From Halomonas salipaludis (GTDB lineage: Bacteria; Pseudomonadota; Gammaproteobacteria; Pseudomonadales; Halomonadaceae): a stretch of 64,000 nucleotides of DNA. Below, in pieces: positions 9,425-18,462 of this stretch. Position numbers and translations under genes: made by a program. How positions within the stretch are numbered: position 1 is the first letter of the stretch; each line of letters begins with the position of its first letter. The notes under the pieces are model-generated. The model did not search any database and had not been told where the DNA came from. It saw only the letters and a program-made list of their open reading frames with translations. Location of the stretch: positions 22,524 through 86,523 of the forward strand of contig NZ_NSKB01000012.1 in NCBI RefSeq assembly GCF_002286975.1, read 5' to 3'.

Positions 9425-10921
9425 TCAGGCCTGAGCGCGTACTCCGGCAATGGCCTTCTTGACCAGCGGCAGAGCCAGCGACAGCACCGCGATGATCAGC
9501 AGCCACATCGAGATCGGCTTGTCGATGAAGATCGACCAGTCGCCGCCGGAGATCTGCAGCGCGCGACGCATCGACTCCTCCATGATGGCGCCCAGGATCA
9601 GTGCCAGGATCAGCGGTGCCGCGGGGAAACCGAACAGCCGCATGCCGAGCCCCAGCAGGCCGAAGCCCAGCAGCAGCAGCAGGTCGAAGACGCTGAAGCT
9701 CATGCCGTAGACGCCGATCATGCAGAAGATCAGGATCAGCGCCAACAGCAGCGGACGCGGCATATCGAGGATCTTGGCGATCAGCGGAATCAGCGGCAGG
9801 TTGAGCACCAGCAGGAAGATGTTGCCGATGTACATGCTGGCGATCACGCCCCAGAACACATCCGGACGGCTCTCGATCATCGCCGGCCCGGGGGTCACGC
9901 CCATCACCAGCAGCGCCCCCAGCAGTACCGCGGTGGTGCCCGAGCCGGGTACGCCGAGGGTCAGCAGCGGCACGAAGGAGCCGGTACAGGCGGCGTTGTT
10001 GGCCGCCTCCGGCGCCGCCACGCCCTTGATGTTGCCCTTGCCGAAGGTGTCACCGTCCTTGGCCAGGCGCTTCTCCATGCTGTAGCCCAGGAACGAGCCG
10101 ATGGTGGCGCCGGCCCCCGGCAGCACGCCGGTGAAGAAGCCCAGGATCGAGCTACGCCCGATCGGCGCGGCGATGTCGCGACACTCGCGGCCGGTGAGCT
10201 TGAGCGAACCGATGGCATTGCGCGGCTGCTCCTTGCCCCCACCGCCGCGCAGCAGCATGTAGAAGACCTCGGCCAGGGCGAAGATACCCAGCGCCACGAC
10301 CAGGAAGTCGATGCCGTCGAGCAGGTGGGCGGCACCGAAGGTGTAGCGCTCGGTGCCGGTCTGCAGGTCGATGCCGATGATCGAGATCATCACCCCGACC
10401 ACCGCGGCGATCAGGCCCTTGACCAGCGACTTGTCGGACAGCGAGACCACCGCGGTGAGGCCCAGCACCATCAGCGCGAAATACTCGGCGGGACCGAAGC
10501 TCACTGCCACCTTGCCGAGCAGCGGCGCCACCAGCATCAGGAAGACGATCGACACCGTGCCGCCGATGAAAGAGGAGTAGGCCGCGATTGCCAGCGCCTT
10601 GCCGGCCATGCCCTGCTTGGCCAGCGGGTAGCCGTCGAAGGAGGTGGCCACGGTGCCGGCGACGCCCGGCGCGTTGAGCAGGATCGACGACGTCGAGCCG
10701 CCGAAGATTGCGCCATAGTAGACGCCGGCCATCAGGATCAGGCCCGATGACGGCTCCATGGCGAAGGTGATCGGGATCATCAGCGCCAGCGCACTGATCG
10801 GCCCGAGGCCGGGCAACATGCCGATGATGGTACCAGCAAACACCCCGAAGAAGACGTAGGCGATGTTCATGGGCTCCAGCGCAATGCCGAAGCCGTACAT
10901 CAGGTTATTGAAGGCTTCCAT
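9425..10921 (-). CDS. tctA: Tripartite tricarboxylate transporter large permease TctA
   Basis: Large membrane subunit (498 residues, about twelve hydrophobic segments) of a TctABC secondary transporter for citrate-like carboxylates. Family signatures are GMLPGLGPISALALM near residue 36 and GVPGSGTTAVLLGALLVMGVTPGP in the second half. I used the ATG at 10921 (MEAFNNLMYGFG); an upstream in-frame ATG would add an arginine- and serine-rich leader reaching into the tctB-tctA gap. It follows tctB by 34 bp. Confidence 0.95.
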   Translation of the reverse strand: MEAFNNLMYGFGIALEPMNIAYVFFGVFAGTIIGMLPGLGPISALALMIPITFAMEPSSGLILMAGVYYGAIFGGSTSSILLNAPGVAGTVATSFDGYPLAKQGMAGKALAIAAYSSFIGGTVSIVFLMLVAPLLGKVAVSFGPAEYFALMVLGLTAVVSLSDKSLVKGLIAAVVGVMISIIGIDLQTGTERYTFGAAHLLDGIDFLVVALGIFALAEVFYMLLRGGGGKEQPRNAIGSLKLTGRECRDIAAPIGRSSILGFFTGVLPGAGATIGSFLGYSMEKRLAKDGDTFGKGNIKGVAAPEAANNAACTGSFVPLLTLGVPGSGTTAVLLGALLVMGVTPGPAMIESRPDVFWGVIASMYIGNIFLLVLNLPLIPLIAKILDMPRPLLLALILIFCMIGVYGMSFSVFDLLLLLGFGLLGLGMRLFGFPAAPLILALILGAIMEESMRRALQISGGDWSIFIDKPISMWLLIIAVLSLALPLVKKAIAGVRAQA

Positions 10922-10955
10922 GGAAGTATCTCTCTCACGTGACGTTGACGTCGGC

Positions 10956-11438
10956 TCAGAGCGGCAGAATGCCCGTCGGCAGATAGACATCCATGACCTT
11001 GGTCATGGTCAGATACAGCGCCAGCACGACGCCAAGCGATACCGCCATGTTGACCCCGTGGCGACGGTAGCCGTAGTACCAGGCCAGCCCGAAGGAGAGC
11101 GTGGTGGAAGCGACAACGAACCCGATGGGTGCCAACAGCAGCGCGTAGAGCACGATGGCCAGCGAGGTGATCACCACCCGCGACCAAGGACGCAGCAGCA
11201 GCGGCTGGGCCTGTTCATTGGGGTCGAGCTCGTCGGGTATGTCCTGTGCCTTGGGTTTTTCAAGGAACAGCAGCAGTGAGAGGCCAAGCAGCGTGAAGCC
11301 CAGCACCTTGGGGAACAGGTCGGAATCGACCGGGCGCGGCAGCGGGAAGTTGGGGATCTGCCAGGCCATGGCCAGGTAGCCTACTGCCACCAGTGCCAGG
11401 CACAGCGCCAGGATCTGGTTTACGTTGAGTCGTGTCAT
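10956..11438 (-). CDS. tctB: Tripartite tricarboxylate transporter small permease TctB
   Basis: Small membrane subunit of the TctABC system, 160 residues with four predicted membrane helices (residues about 8-27, 42-60, 86-120 and 130-150) and a charged loop between the second and third. Sequence conservation in TctB is low, so the call rests on size, topology and position between tctC and tctA. A 28-bp palindrome separates it from tctC. Confidence 0.9.
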   Translation of the reverse strand: MTRLNVNQILALCLALVAVGYLAMAWQIPNFPLPRPVDSDLFPKVLGFTLLGLSLLLFLEKPKAQDIPDELDPNEQAQPLLLRPWSRVVITSLAIVLYALLLAPIGFVVASTTLSFGLAWYYGYRRHGVNMAVSLGVVLALYLTMTKVMDVYLPTGILPL

Positions 11439-11492
11439 GAGGAGTCTACCCCGAACCCTATGAAGGCGGGTTCAAGTGTCACATTCAAGAAC

Positions 11493-11520
11493 GCGTGGGC
11501 CTCGCTAGCGAGGCCCACGC
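11493..11520. repeat. Perfect 28-bp palindrome between tctC and tctB
   Basis: The arm GCGTGGGCCTCGCT (11493-11506) is followed at once by its exact reverse complement (11507-11520). In RNA it forms a very stable hairpin 23 bp after the tctC stop and 54 bp before tctB. There is no T-run. A likely role is to protect or attenuate the transcript so that the binding protein is made in excess over the permeases. Confidence 0.75.
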
Positions 11521-11543
11521 CGCAACAGCGCTGGGTGGTCGAC

Positions 11544-12542
11544 TTAGTCGCCGAGCAGGCCCAGCTCGCTCAGCACTTCGCTGAACTGCTCTTTCTGCGC
11601 GTCGAGGAAATCGCCGAACTCTTCGCTATTCTGATAGGCATCGAGCCAGCCCAACTGGTCGCGGGCGTCGGCCCAGCCATCGGTCTCGAGCATCTCGGCG
11701 AAGAGGTTCTCGTAGTAGGCCACCGCCTCTTCCGGCATGTTCGGGGTGCCCATCACGCCGCGCCAGATATCGAAGGTGTAGTCGATGTCCTGTTCGAGGT
11801 AGGTCGGGATGTCGGCCAGGGCACCACCCAGGCGCTCCGGCGCGGAGACGCCCAGCGCACGGATATCGCTGCCCTCGCCCAGCTGGCCTGCGGCTTCGCC
11901 GGCACCGGTGATGACCGCTTCGACGTGGCCGCCCATCAGATTGGTCATCGCTTCACCACCGCCAGAGAACGGGATGTAGTTGACGTCCGAGGCATTGAGA
12001 CCTGCTGCCGAGGCCATGCCAGCCATAGAGATGTGGTCCATGGAGCCCGGCGCGCTACCGCCGCCGACGCTGAGGCTGGTGTCCGCTGCCATGGCTTCGA
12101 TCAGGTCGTTGAGACTCTGGTATTCGGAGTCGGCCGGAACCAGCACGATGGAGTAGTCGGTGATCAGGCGCGCGATCGGCGTGAAGTCGGTGTGATCGTA
12201 GCGCGAGGTGCCGGCCAGCGGGACCAAGATGATCGGCGGGCTGGTGGCGAAGATCTTGTGCGGGTTGCCGTCGTCGCGGGCAATCTGCGCCCAGGCCACG
12301 GCACCGCCGCCGCCCGGGGTGTTGATCGCCGCGTAGTTTTCCTCGGCGAGGCCCTCTTCCTGGATCACCCGCGAGGAGGTGCGCACCAGGGTATCCCAGC
12401 CGCCCCCCGGATTGGCCGGGGCGATGAACTCTACCGAGCTGGTCGGCTGCCAGTCGTCGGCCTGGGCCGTGGCGGCGCCGAAGGCCATGGTCGCGGCCAG
12501 CGGCAGGGCCAGGAAGGATAGACGGGTAAGCTTGGCGGTCAT
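11544..12542 (-). CDS. tctC: Tripartite tricarboxylate transporter substrate-binding protein TctC
   Basis: Periplasmic binding protein of the TctC/Bug family, 332 residues. The ATG at 12542 has GGAGAACGCC just upstream and opens a standard signal peptide (MTAKLTRLSFLALPLAATMA...ATAQA, cleavage near residue 27). The mature protein has the family opening WQPTSSVEFIAPANPGGGWD and the ligand-pocket motif NTPGGGGAVAWAQ. First gene of tctCBA, 187 bp after the response regulator gene, which probably controls it. Confidence 0.95.
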   Translation of the reverse strand: MTAKLTRLSFLALPLAATMAFGAATAQADDWQPTSSVEFIAPANPGGGWDTLVRTSSRVIQEEGLAEENYAAINTPGGGGAVAWAQIARDDGNPHKIFATSPPIILVPLAGTSRYDHTDFTPIARLITDYSIVLVPADSEYQSLNDLIEAMAADTSLSVGGGSAPGSMDHISMAGMASAAGLNASDVNYIPFSGGGEAMTNLMGGHVEAVITGAGEAAGQLGEGSDIRALGVSAPERLGGALADIPTYLEQDIDYTFDIWRGVMGTPNMPEEAVAYYENLFAEMLETDGWADARDQLGWLDAYQNSEEFGDFLDAQKEQFSEVLSELGLLGD

Positions 12543-12729
12543 GGCGTTCTCCACTTCAATTGCTTTGGTTGTTATCGGCACGCTTGCGGTGCCTCGATAC
12601 GTCTCGTCCTGCACCCTAGTGCAAGGTGATTCGGGCCGACAAGCTTGTGGCGATAAACGATAAAAAGCGCATTAGCGGCATTCTGCTCATTATGTTCACG
12701 CCGAAGTATTGCAGGACGAGTGCCGTCCC

Positions 12730-13470
12730 TCATCCGCCCTCGCCCAACCACTCATCGGCACTGCCCACCAACCGGTAGCGGCGCTCCGGCCTGCCTACAT
12801 CACCATAGCCCAGTTCGGCACGCGCCACGTCCACCGATACCAGAAATTCCAGGTAACGCCGCGCCGTGGAGCGACTGGCGCCGATCAGAGTAGCCAGCTG
12901 CATGGCGGTTAGCGGGCCGGCCTCCTCACGCAGGGCACCCACTACCGCTCCCAGCGTCAGGCGGTCGATGCCCTTGGGCAGTGCCGTGCGGCTGGCGGCG
13001 GGAGCCTTTTCGGTACTCGCGCGCATGCGCCCCAGGGTGCGGTCGAGCTCCTCCTGGCTCATCTCGGCCTTGTGGTCCAGCGCGGCACGCTCCTGGCGAA
13101 AACGATGCAGCATCTGCGCCATGCGCGCACCTTCGGTGGGCTTTATCAGGTAGTCGAAGACACCACCACGCAGCGCCTCGGCGATGGTTTCGACCTCCTT
13201 GGCGGCGGTGATCATCACGATGTCGAGATGCGCGTGACGACGACGCATCTCCCACAGCAGTTCGAGACCCTCGACGTCGGGGATATAGGCATCCAGCAGC
13301 ACCAGATGAATGCTGCTCGCGTCGCGGGCGAGAATCGCCATCGCCTCGGCGCCGGTCTTGGCCATGCCGACCACCTCGAAGCCATCGCTCCGCTCGATGA
13401 AGGCGCGGTTGATATCGGCGATGCGAAAATCGTCCTCGACGATCAGGATCCCATACACGGGTTCGCTCAT
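12730..13470 (-). CDS. Response regulator, CitB/DcuR family
   Basis: DNA-binding partner of the kinase encoded just upstream. The receiver domain shows the acidic pair at 13-14, phospho-acceptor Asp60 (VLLDAYIPD), Thr88 and Lys110. After a linker comes a C-terminal helix-turn-helix of the CitB type (residues about 185-220, TAMQLATLIGASRSTARRYLEFL). Length 246 residues; the ATG at 13470 begins MSEPVYG, as expected for the receiver fold. Related regulators control citrate or C4-dicarboxylate uptake, so the adjacent tctCBA operon is the obvious target. Confidence 0.92.
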   Translation of the reverse strand: MSEPVYGILIVEDDFRIADINRAFIERSDGFEVVGMAKTGAEAMAILARDASSIHLVLLDAYIPDVEGLELLWEMRRRHAHLDIVMITAAKEVETIAEALRGGVFDYLIKPTEGARMAQMLHRFRQERAALDHKAEMSQEELDRTLGRMRASTEKAPAASRTALPKGIDRLTLGAVVGALREEAGPLTAMQLATLIGASRSTARRYLEFLVSVDVARAELGYGDVGRPERRYRLVGSADEWLGEGG

Positions 13471-13516
13471 CTGTTTCCCTATTGTTGTATGCGTTGCTGG
13501 CGTGTTGTTGCCGTGC

Positions 13517-15238
13517 TCAGGCATCGCTGACGCTGGTCGCACGGCACAGTGTCTTGTCGAGCACCACGGTGAAACCGGCACCACCCAGCTCGCTGTCCTC
13601 CAGGGTGATGGCGCCGCCGTTCTCCTCGCATAGCCGGCTGACCAGCGCCAGGCCGATACCGCGATGCTTGCCGGGCTTGGTCGAGAAGCCCTCGCTGAAG
13701 ATCGATTCGACCTGCTCGGGCGGCACGCCGGGGCCGTTGTCCTCGACCTCGATCAGCAGCTGGTCGCCGAGATCGGTGAAGAAAAGCCGCACCCGCGGCT
13801 GGCGCGGGCCAGCGTCGGCATCGAGGCCAGCCGCGCTGGGTGTGCCGATGCCCTGCACTGCGGCATAGCAGGCGTTGTCGAGCAGATTGCCGATCACCGT
13901 CATCAGCACCTCCTGACCGTGCAGCGTCAGCGGCTCGCCGAGCGAGCTCTGTTCGTCGATCTCGAGCTGCACGCCCAGCTCGCGGGCGCGGGTCAGCTTG
14001 CCCATCAGGGTACCACTGAGGACCGGGTCGGCGACGTGGGCCATCAGAAACGCCATCTGCGCCTGAGCCCGCTCGCTCTCCTGATGAATCAGCGCCAGCG
14101 CCTCCTTGACCCGGTCGAGCTGCAGCAGGCCGGAGATGGTATACAACTTGTTGGAAAACTCATGGGCCTGGGCACGCAGCATGTCGACGTCGCGGGTCAC
14201 CGCGCTCAGCGCCTGGGACAGGTCGACGATCTCGCGCCGGCTGCGGAAGGTCGCCACCGCCCCCTCGACCTCACCTTCGTGCATCACCGGCACGCGGTTG
14301 ACCACCACCGGATGATCGCCCAGCCACATCTCCTGGTCGAACTGGCGTTCGCCACTGTCGAGCACCTCCATCAGCCGCGAGTTGGGCACCACCTCCTGGA
14401 CCGGCTGGCCGAGCACCTCACGCTCGCTGGGCAGGTCGAGAAAGCGTCGCCCCTGCTGGTTGAGCAGGGTGATCTGCCCCTCGTGGTTGACCGCCAGGAT
14501 GCCCTCGTGGATCGACTGCAGGATGGCCTCCTTCTCCATCGCCAGGCGTGCGATCTCGTGAGGCTCGAGCCCCAGGATCACGCGCTTGAGGTGGCGCGAC
14601 AGACCATAGGCGCCGGCGAAGCCGAACACGATCATGAGTGCCACCAGCATCCAGCCGAGGTTGGTATGTTCGATGACATCCAGCTCCACGCGATCGAGCA
14701 TGAAGCCTACCGAGACGATGCCGACGATATTGCCCTCGGCGTCGAATACCGGCGTCTTGCCGCGAATCGCCTCGCCCAGCGAGCCGGTGGCCTCGGAGAC
14801 GTAGGACTCGCCGTGGATCAGCGCACGATCGTTGTCGCCACCGACCATCGACAAGCCGAGCCGCTCCTCCAGCGGGTGGGAATAGCGAATGCCTTCCTCG
14901 TCGCCGACCACCACGTAACGGGCCCCGGTCTCGCGGCGGATGCGCTCGGCGATGGGCTGGATGGTGGCACTGGGATCGTCGTCGTTGAAGGCCTCGATCA
15001 CGGCCGGGATGCTGGCCACCGAGAGCGCCACCGACAGCGCCCGCTGGCCGATCTGGTCGGCGATGATCTCGGCCTTGCGGTGATTGAGGTAGGCGCCCTG
15101 GGCCAGCAGCATGCCGGCCAGCAGCGCGCCCACCAGCAGCATCACCTGCAGCCGGAAACTGCGCAGCTTGAGCCCACGGCGGCTGCGGCGCCGCCAGCGG
15201 GCGACTTCGGCGATGACGTCAGGACGGGTAGTGCGCAT
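13517..15238 (-). CDS. Sensor histidine kinase, CitA/DcuS family
   Basis: Membrane kinase sensing a carboxylate. Layout: a first membrane helix (about residues 30-50), a periplasmic PAS-like sensor domain to about 170, a second helix, a cytoplasmic PAS domain (about 215-320), then the kinase core with AQAHEFSNKLYTISGLL, whose His is the probable phosphorylation site, and ATP-binding motifs GNLLDNACYA, VEDNGPGV and KPGKHRGIGLALV. I chose the ATG at 15238. A GTG at 15250 would create a 4-bp overlap with the preceding RlpA-like gene. Pairs with the response regulator 46 bp downstream. Confidence 0.92.
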   Translation of the reverse strand: MRTTRPDVIAEVARWRRRSRRGLKLRSFRLQVMLLVGALLAGMLLAQGAYLNHRKAEIIADQIGQRALSVALSVASIPAVIEAFNDDDPSATIQPIAERIRRETGARYVVVGDEEGIRYSHPLEERLGLSMVGGDNDRALIHGESYVSEATGSLGEAIRGKTPVFDAEGNIVGIVSVGFMLDRVELDVIEHTNLGWMLVALMIVFGFAGAYGLSRHLKRVILGLEPHEIARLAMEKEAILQSIHEGILAVNHEGQITLLNQQGRRFLDLPSEREVLGQPVQEVVPNSRLMEVLDSGERQFDQEMWLGDHPVVVNRVPVMHEGEVEGAVATFRSRREIVDLSQALSAVTRDVDMLRAQAHEFSNKLYTISGLLQLDRVKEALALIHQESERAQAQMAFLMAHVADPVLSGTLMGKLTRARELGVQLEIDEQSSLGEPLTLHGQEVLMTVIGNLLDNACYAAVQGIGTPSAAGLDADAGPRQPRVRLFFTDLGDQLLIEVEDNGPGVPPEQVESIFSEGFSTKPGKHRGIGLALVSRLCEENGGAITLEDSELGGAGFTVVLDKTLCRATSVSDA

Positions 15239-15246
15239 ACGGGGCC

Positions 15247-15669
15247 TCACTCGGCGCTGACGCGCACCGGCGCGACACCGCTGCGTAGCATGTCGAGCTC
15301 CTCGGCGGCGCGCCGCGACAGGTCGATGATACGGCCACGCACGAAGGGGCCACGATCGTTGATGCGCACCACCGTTTCGCGGCCGTTGTCGAGATGGGTG
15401 ACGCGCACGCGGGTACCGAACGGCAGGCTGGGATGCGCCGCAGTAAGCGCCCGCTGATCGAAACGCTCGCCGCTAGCGGTCTGGCGACCGTGGTAACGGT
15501 CGGCATAGTAGGAGGCGATGCCCTCCTCGGTGGCCACGCCAGCGCCCGACTGGCGCGACGCCTCGCGGCTAGCGCAGCCAGCGAGCAGCACGGCCAGCGA
15601 CAGCAGCGCACATAGTACCATTAACCGCACTGACCCGCGGGCGGCAAGGCGCGTGGGAAGTCCATGCAT
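15247..15669 (-). CDS. RlpA-like septal ring lytic transglycosylase family lipoprotein
   Basis: A 140-residue protein with a lipoprotein signal ([11 protein letters not shown], lipidated Cys about residue 32) and one double-psi beta-barrel RlpA domain: [20 protein letters not shown], then [26 protein letters not shown]. RlpA domains cleave or bind peptidoglycan. The SPOR domain of full-length RlpA is absent, so this is a short paralogue. The gene ends exactly where the CitA-like kinase gene begins, an unusual partnership that may be only transcriptional. Start at 15669; an internal ATG at residue 17 is also possible. Confidence 0.85.
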   Translation of the reverse strand: MHGLPTRLAARGSVRLMVLCALLSLAVLLAGCASREASRQSGAGVATEEGIASYYADRYHGRQTASGERFDQRALTAAHPSLPFGTRVRVTHLDNGRETVVRINDRGPFVRGRIIDLSRRAAEELDMLRSGVAPVRVSAE

Positions 15670-15700
15670 GTCGAGCGGCCTACCTCTGACAAAGTCGCAC

Positions 15701-16570
15701 TCAGGCGCTGTCGGCGTTGGCCTCGGGGGTGGGGTGCTTACCCTCCTGCCAGCCACCGCTGCCGGCCCCGCGCGGGTCGAACCACGCCAGGCGCGCATGC
15801 AGCGCCACTACCTGGCCGACGATGATCAAGGTCGGCGGCTTGATAGTGCCCGCCGCAACGTCCGCGGGCAAGTGCCGCAGGGTGCCAACATGCACCCGCT
15901 GGCGAGCCGTGGTGCCCTGCTCGATCAGCGCCAGGGGAGTGTCGTCGGCCAGGCCATGGGCGCGCAGCGCCGCGCTGATGATCGGCAGCCCTCCCAGCCC
16001 CATGTAGAACACCAGGGTCTGTCCGGGGTGGGCCAGGGTCGCCCAGTCCAGCTCGCAGCTGCCGTTCTGCAGATGACCGGTGATGAAGCGCACCGATTGG
16101 GCATGGTCGCGGTGAGTCAGCGGAATACCGGCATAGGCGCCACAGCCCGCTGCTGCGGTGACCCCGGGGATCACCTCGAAGTCCACGCCAGCCGCCGCCA
16201 GGGTTTCGAGTTCTTCGCCGCCGCGGCCGAAGATGAACGGATCGCCGCCCTTGAGGCGCACTACGCGCTTGCCCTGGTGCGCCCAGTCCACCAGCGCCTG
16301 GTTGATGCCCTCCTGAGGCACACTGTGCTGCGAACGCGCCTTGCCGACGTAGCATCGCTGGGCCTGGGGATTAGCCATGGCCAGGATCTCCTCGCTGACC
16401 AGTCGGTCATGCAGGATTACCTCGGCGAGTTGCAGCCGCTTGAGCGCCTTGAGCGTCAGCAGCTCGGGATCGCCCGGACCGGCGCCCACCAGAGCAACCT
16501 GACCGCGCGGAAAGTCACGGCGATTGGCCAGGCCGACATCGGCGGTTAGCGAGGGATAAGAGGCCATCAT
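15701..16570 (-). CDS. cobA: Uroporphyrinogen-III C-methyltransferase (SUMT)
   Basis: Transfers two methyl groups from S-adenosylmethionine to uroporphyrinogen III, giving precorrin-2 for sirohaem or cobalamin. Motifs present: [41 protein letters not shown] and [22 protein letters not shown], the full SUMT set. About 289 residues, with a tail of some 40 residues beyond the usual core. It is a stand-alone CobA rather than the CysG fusion. Adjacent ATGs at 16570 and 16567 are both possible starts; no strong ribosome site is visible. Confidence 0.93.
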   Translation of the reverse strand: MMASYPSLTADVGLANRRDFPRGQVALVGAGPGDPELLTLKALKRLQLAEVILHDRLVSEEILAMANPQAQRCYVGKARSQHSVPQEGINQALVDWAHQGKRVVRLKGGDPFIFGRGGEELETLAAAGVDFEVIPGVTAAAGCGAYAGIPLTHRDHAQSVRFITGHLQNGSCELDWATLAHPGQTLVFYMGLGGLPIISAALRAHGLADDTPLALIEQGTTARQRVHVGTLRHLPADVAAGTIKPPTLIIVGQVVALHARLAWFDPRGAGSGGWQEGKHPTPEANADSA

Positions 16571-16656
16571 AAGAACCAAAAGGAATAAAAGAGACAACAG
16601 ATATGCCGAAGTTTAGAGCATCATGGCAGGCGCCGCCAGCCTGTCGGACACACGAT

Positions 16657-16688
16657 ACTGCCCCGCCGGCCGAGGCCGACAGGGCAGT
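16657..16688 (-). terminator. Hairpin downstream of the symporter gene
   Basis: ACTGCCC (16657-16663) pairs with GGGCAGT (16682-16688), with an inner CGGCC-GA-GGCCG stem. It lies 20 bp beyond the symporter stop and ahead of cobA on the same strand. No T-run is seen. Confidence 0.5.
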
Positions 16689-16708
16689 GACTAGCGCTGC
16701 AGGCGAGG

Positions 16709-18118
16709 TCAGGCGCCGCGCGGACGCCGCAGGCGCGGGCTCGCCACCTCACCGATGACCACCACCAGCGCCAGCAGGGCCAGCAGCCACGGCCACTGCG
16801 ACGCCAGATGCAGGGTCGCGATGCCCAGCGCATCGACGAAGATCAGCAGGATCCCCAGCGGGCTGACGTAGCGAATCATGAACAGCCACAGCGCGTGCTG
16901 GGTATCGGACAGGCCGAGCTCGGCCTTGAATATCTCGTGGCGCAGCAGGAAGCCGGCCATCAGCGCCATCGCCAGGCCACCCAGCGGCATCATCCAGCGC
17001 GAGGTCAGGTAGTCGAGCCAGTCGAAGGCGTTGCGCCCCGCCAGGGTCCAGTCGGCGCCCCAGTTGAACGACAGCATCGCCAAGCTGCTGACCAGCCACA
17101 GCACGATGCCCACGCCCCAGGCGGCGTGCTTGCGCGCGATCCCCTTGCTCTCGTTGAGCCAGGCCACGGTGGCCTCGATCATCGAGATCGACGAGGTCAG
17201 TGCCGCCATCGACAGCATCACGAAGAACAGGACGCCGAACAGCGTGCCCAGCGGCATCGACTGGAAGGCCAGCGGCAGGCTCATGAAGATCAACCCCGGC
17301 CCCTCGCCGGGATCCATGCCGTTGGCGAAGATGATCGGGAAGATCGCCAGGCCGGCCATCAGCGCCACCACGGTATCGGCGGCCGCCACGCTGAAGGTGG
17401 TGCGGGCAATCGAGCTGCGGTCGGGCAGATAGGCGCCGTAGGTGAGGATCGCCCCGGAGGCCAGCGACAGGGTGAAGAAGGCGTGCCCCAGGGCCGCCAG
17501 CATGCCCTCGCTGGAGAGGCCTTCGGCGTTGAAGGAGAACAGGAAGGCGACCGCCGCGCCGAAGCCGCCGGAGAAGACGCCGTAGCCGATCAGGATCGCC
17601 AGCATGATCACCATGCCCGGCATCATCCAGCTGACGCTGCGCTCGATGCCGGCCTGGACCCCCTTGCTGACGATCAGCATGGTCAACACCACCACCAGCG
17701 TGCTCCATAGGCCGAGGTTGAAGGGGTTCTCGTTGTTGGCGACGAAGATCGCCACCATGTCGTCGACGCTCGACCCGCCCAGCGAGCCGCTGAGCATCTT
17801 CCACAGATAGGAGAACGACCAGCCGGCCACCACCACGTAGAAGGAGAGGATCATGAACCCCGCCAGCATCGCCATCCAGCCCACCAGCGACCACAGCCGC
17901 CCGTGTCCCGACTCGCGGGTGACGCGCCGGATGGCGTCGATGGGACTGCCGCGTCCGCGCCGGCCAAAAGCGATCTCGGCCATCATGATCGGCACCCCCA
18001 CCGCCAGGATGCAGGCCAGGTACACCAGCACGAAGGCGCCACCGCCAAATTCGCCAACGATATAGGGAAATTTCCAGATATTGCCGAGGCCCACCGCGGA
18101 GCCGGTGGCGGCGAGCAC
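16709..18118 (-). CDS. Sodium:neurotransmitter symporter (SNF) family amino acid transporter
   Basis: Sodium-coupled amino acid importer of the LeuT fold, about twelve membrane segments. The readable frame opens with the family's first-helix motif LAATGSAVGLGNIWKFPYIVGEFGG, which binds sodium and substrate. The only permitted in-frame start is GTG 18118, inside that first helix, so the natural N-terminus is missing. An ATG with an AAAGG site sits at 18168 in another frame; a one-base indel would join it. Bacterial relatives carry tyrosine, tryptophan or leucine. Its upstream region holds the same GTTTC-N4-GAAAC palindrome as the hmgA promoter, hinting at an aromatic substrate. Confidence 0.8.
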   Translation of the reverse strand: MLAATGSAVGLGNIWKFPYIVGEFGGGAFVLVYLACILAVGVPIMMAEIAFGRRGRGSPIDAIRRVTRESGHGRLWSLVGWMAMLAGFMILSFYVVVAGWSFSYLWKMLSGSLGGSSVDDMVAIFVANNENPFNLGLWSTLVVVLTMLIVSKGVQAGIERSVSWMMPGMVIMLAILIGYGVFSGGFGAAVAFLFSFNAEGLSSEGMLAALGHAFFTLSLASGAILTYGAYLPDRSSIARTTFSVAAADTVVALMAGLAIFPIIFANGMDPGEGPGLIFMSLPLAFQSMPLGTLFGVLFFVMLSMAALTSSISMIEATVAWLNESKGIARKHAAWGVGIVLWLVSSLAMLSFNWGADWTLAGRNAFDWLDYLTSRWMMPLGGLAMALMAGFLLRHEIFKAELGLSDTQHALWLFMIRYVSPLGILLIFVDALGIATLHLASQWPWLLALLALVVVIGEVASPRLRRPRGA

Positions 18119-18284
18119 GAACCCCAGCGGCCGAGCCAGAGATTCTTGGGTTGTTGTCTTGTCGTCATTGCCAAACCTTTCGAGGAAGCTTGTTATTGTC
18201 GGCGATTACCGAACGATTCGCTACCGAAGCGCCAGACATCATCGTCATTGACCAGATAAAACGTCATGAACGGCATAAAATAAC

Positions 18285-18298
18285 GTTTCTTTTGAAAC
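18285..18298. promoter_or_regulatory. GTTTC-N4-GAAAC palindrome between symporter and marR
   Basis: GTTTCTTTTGAAAC is an inverted repeat in the gap between the divergent symporter and marR genes. A second copy lies at 18961-18974 in front of hmgA. Palindromes of this size fit a MarR dimer. The gap (18119-18462) otherwise contains only an AT-richer stretch around 18240-18300 that probably holds both promoters. Confidence 0.6.
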
Positions 18299-18462
18299 GA
18301 TATGCTGCGTGAAGCGCCCCCGACAAGCGCTGATCGTCGCCTGTCACCCTTGCCTCGCCAGAAAATCGTCACGAAAACCTGACACCTGCACCCGAGCACC
18401 ATCCCGCGCTTCCTCGGTTACACTGGGGCACGACTCGAACGACACGACACAGGATACTTGCC

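Noticed and set aside
12543..12729. Sigma-54 promoter before tctC (a GGCACCGCAAGCG-like stretch on the minus strand)
   Set aside because: The GG and GC pairs are not 10 bp apart, so the spacing is wrong for sigma-54.
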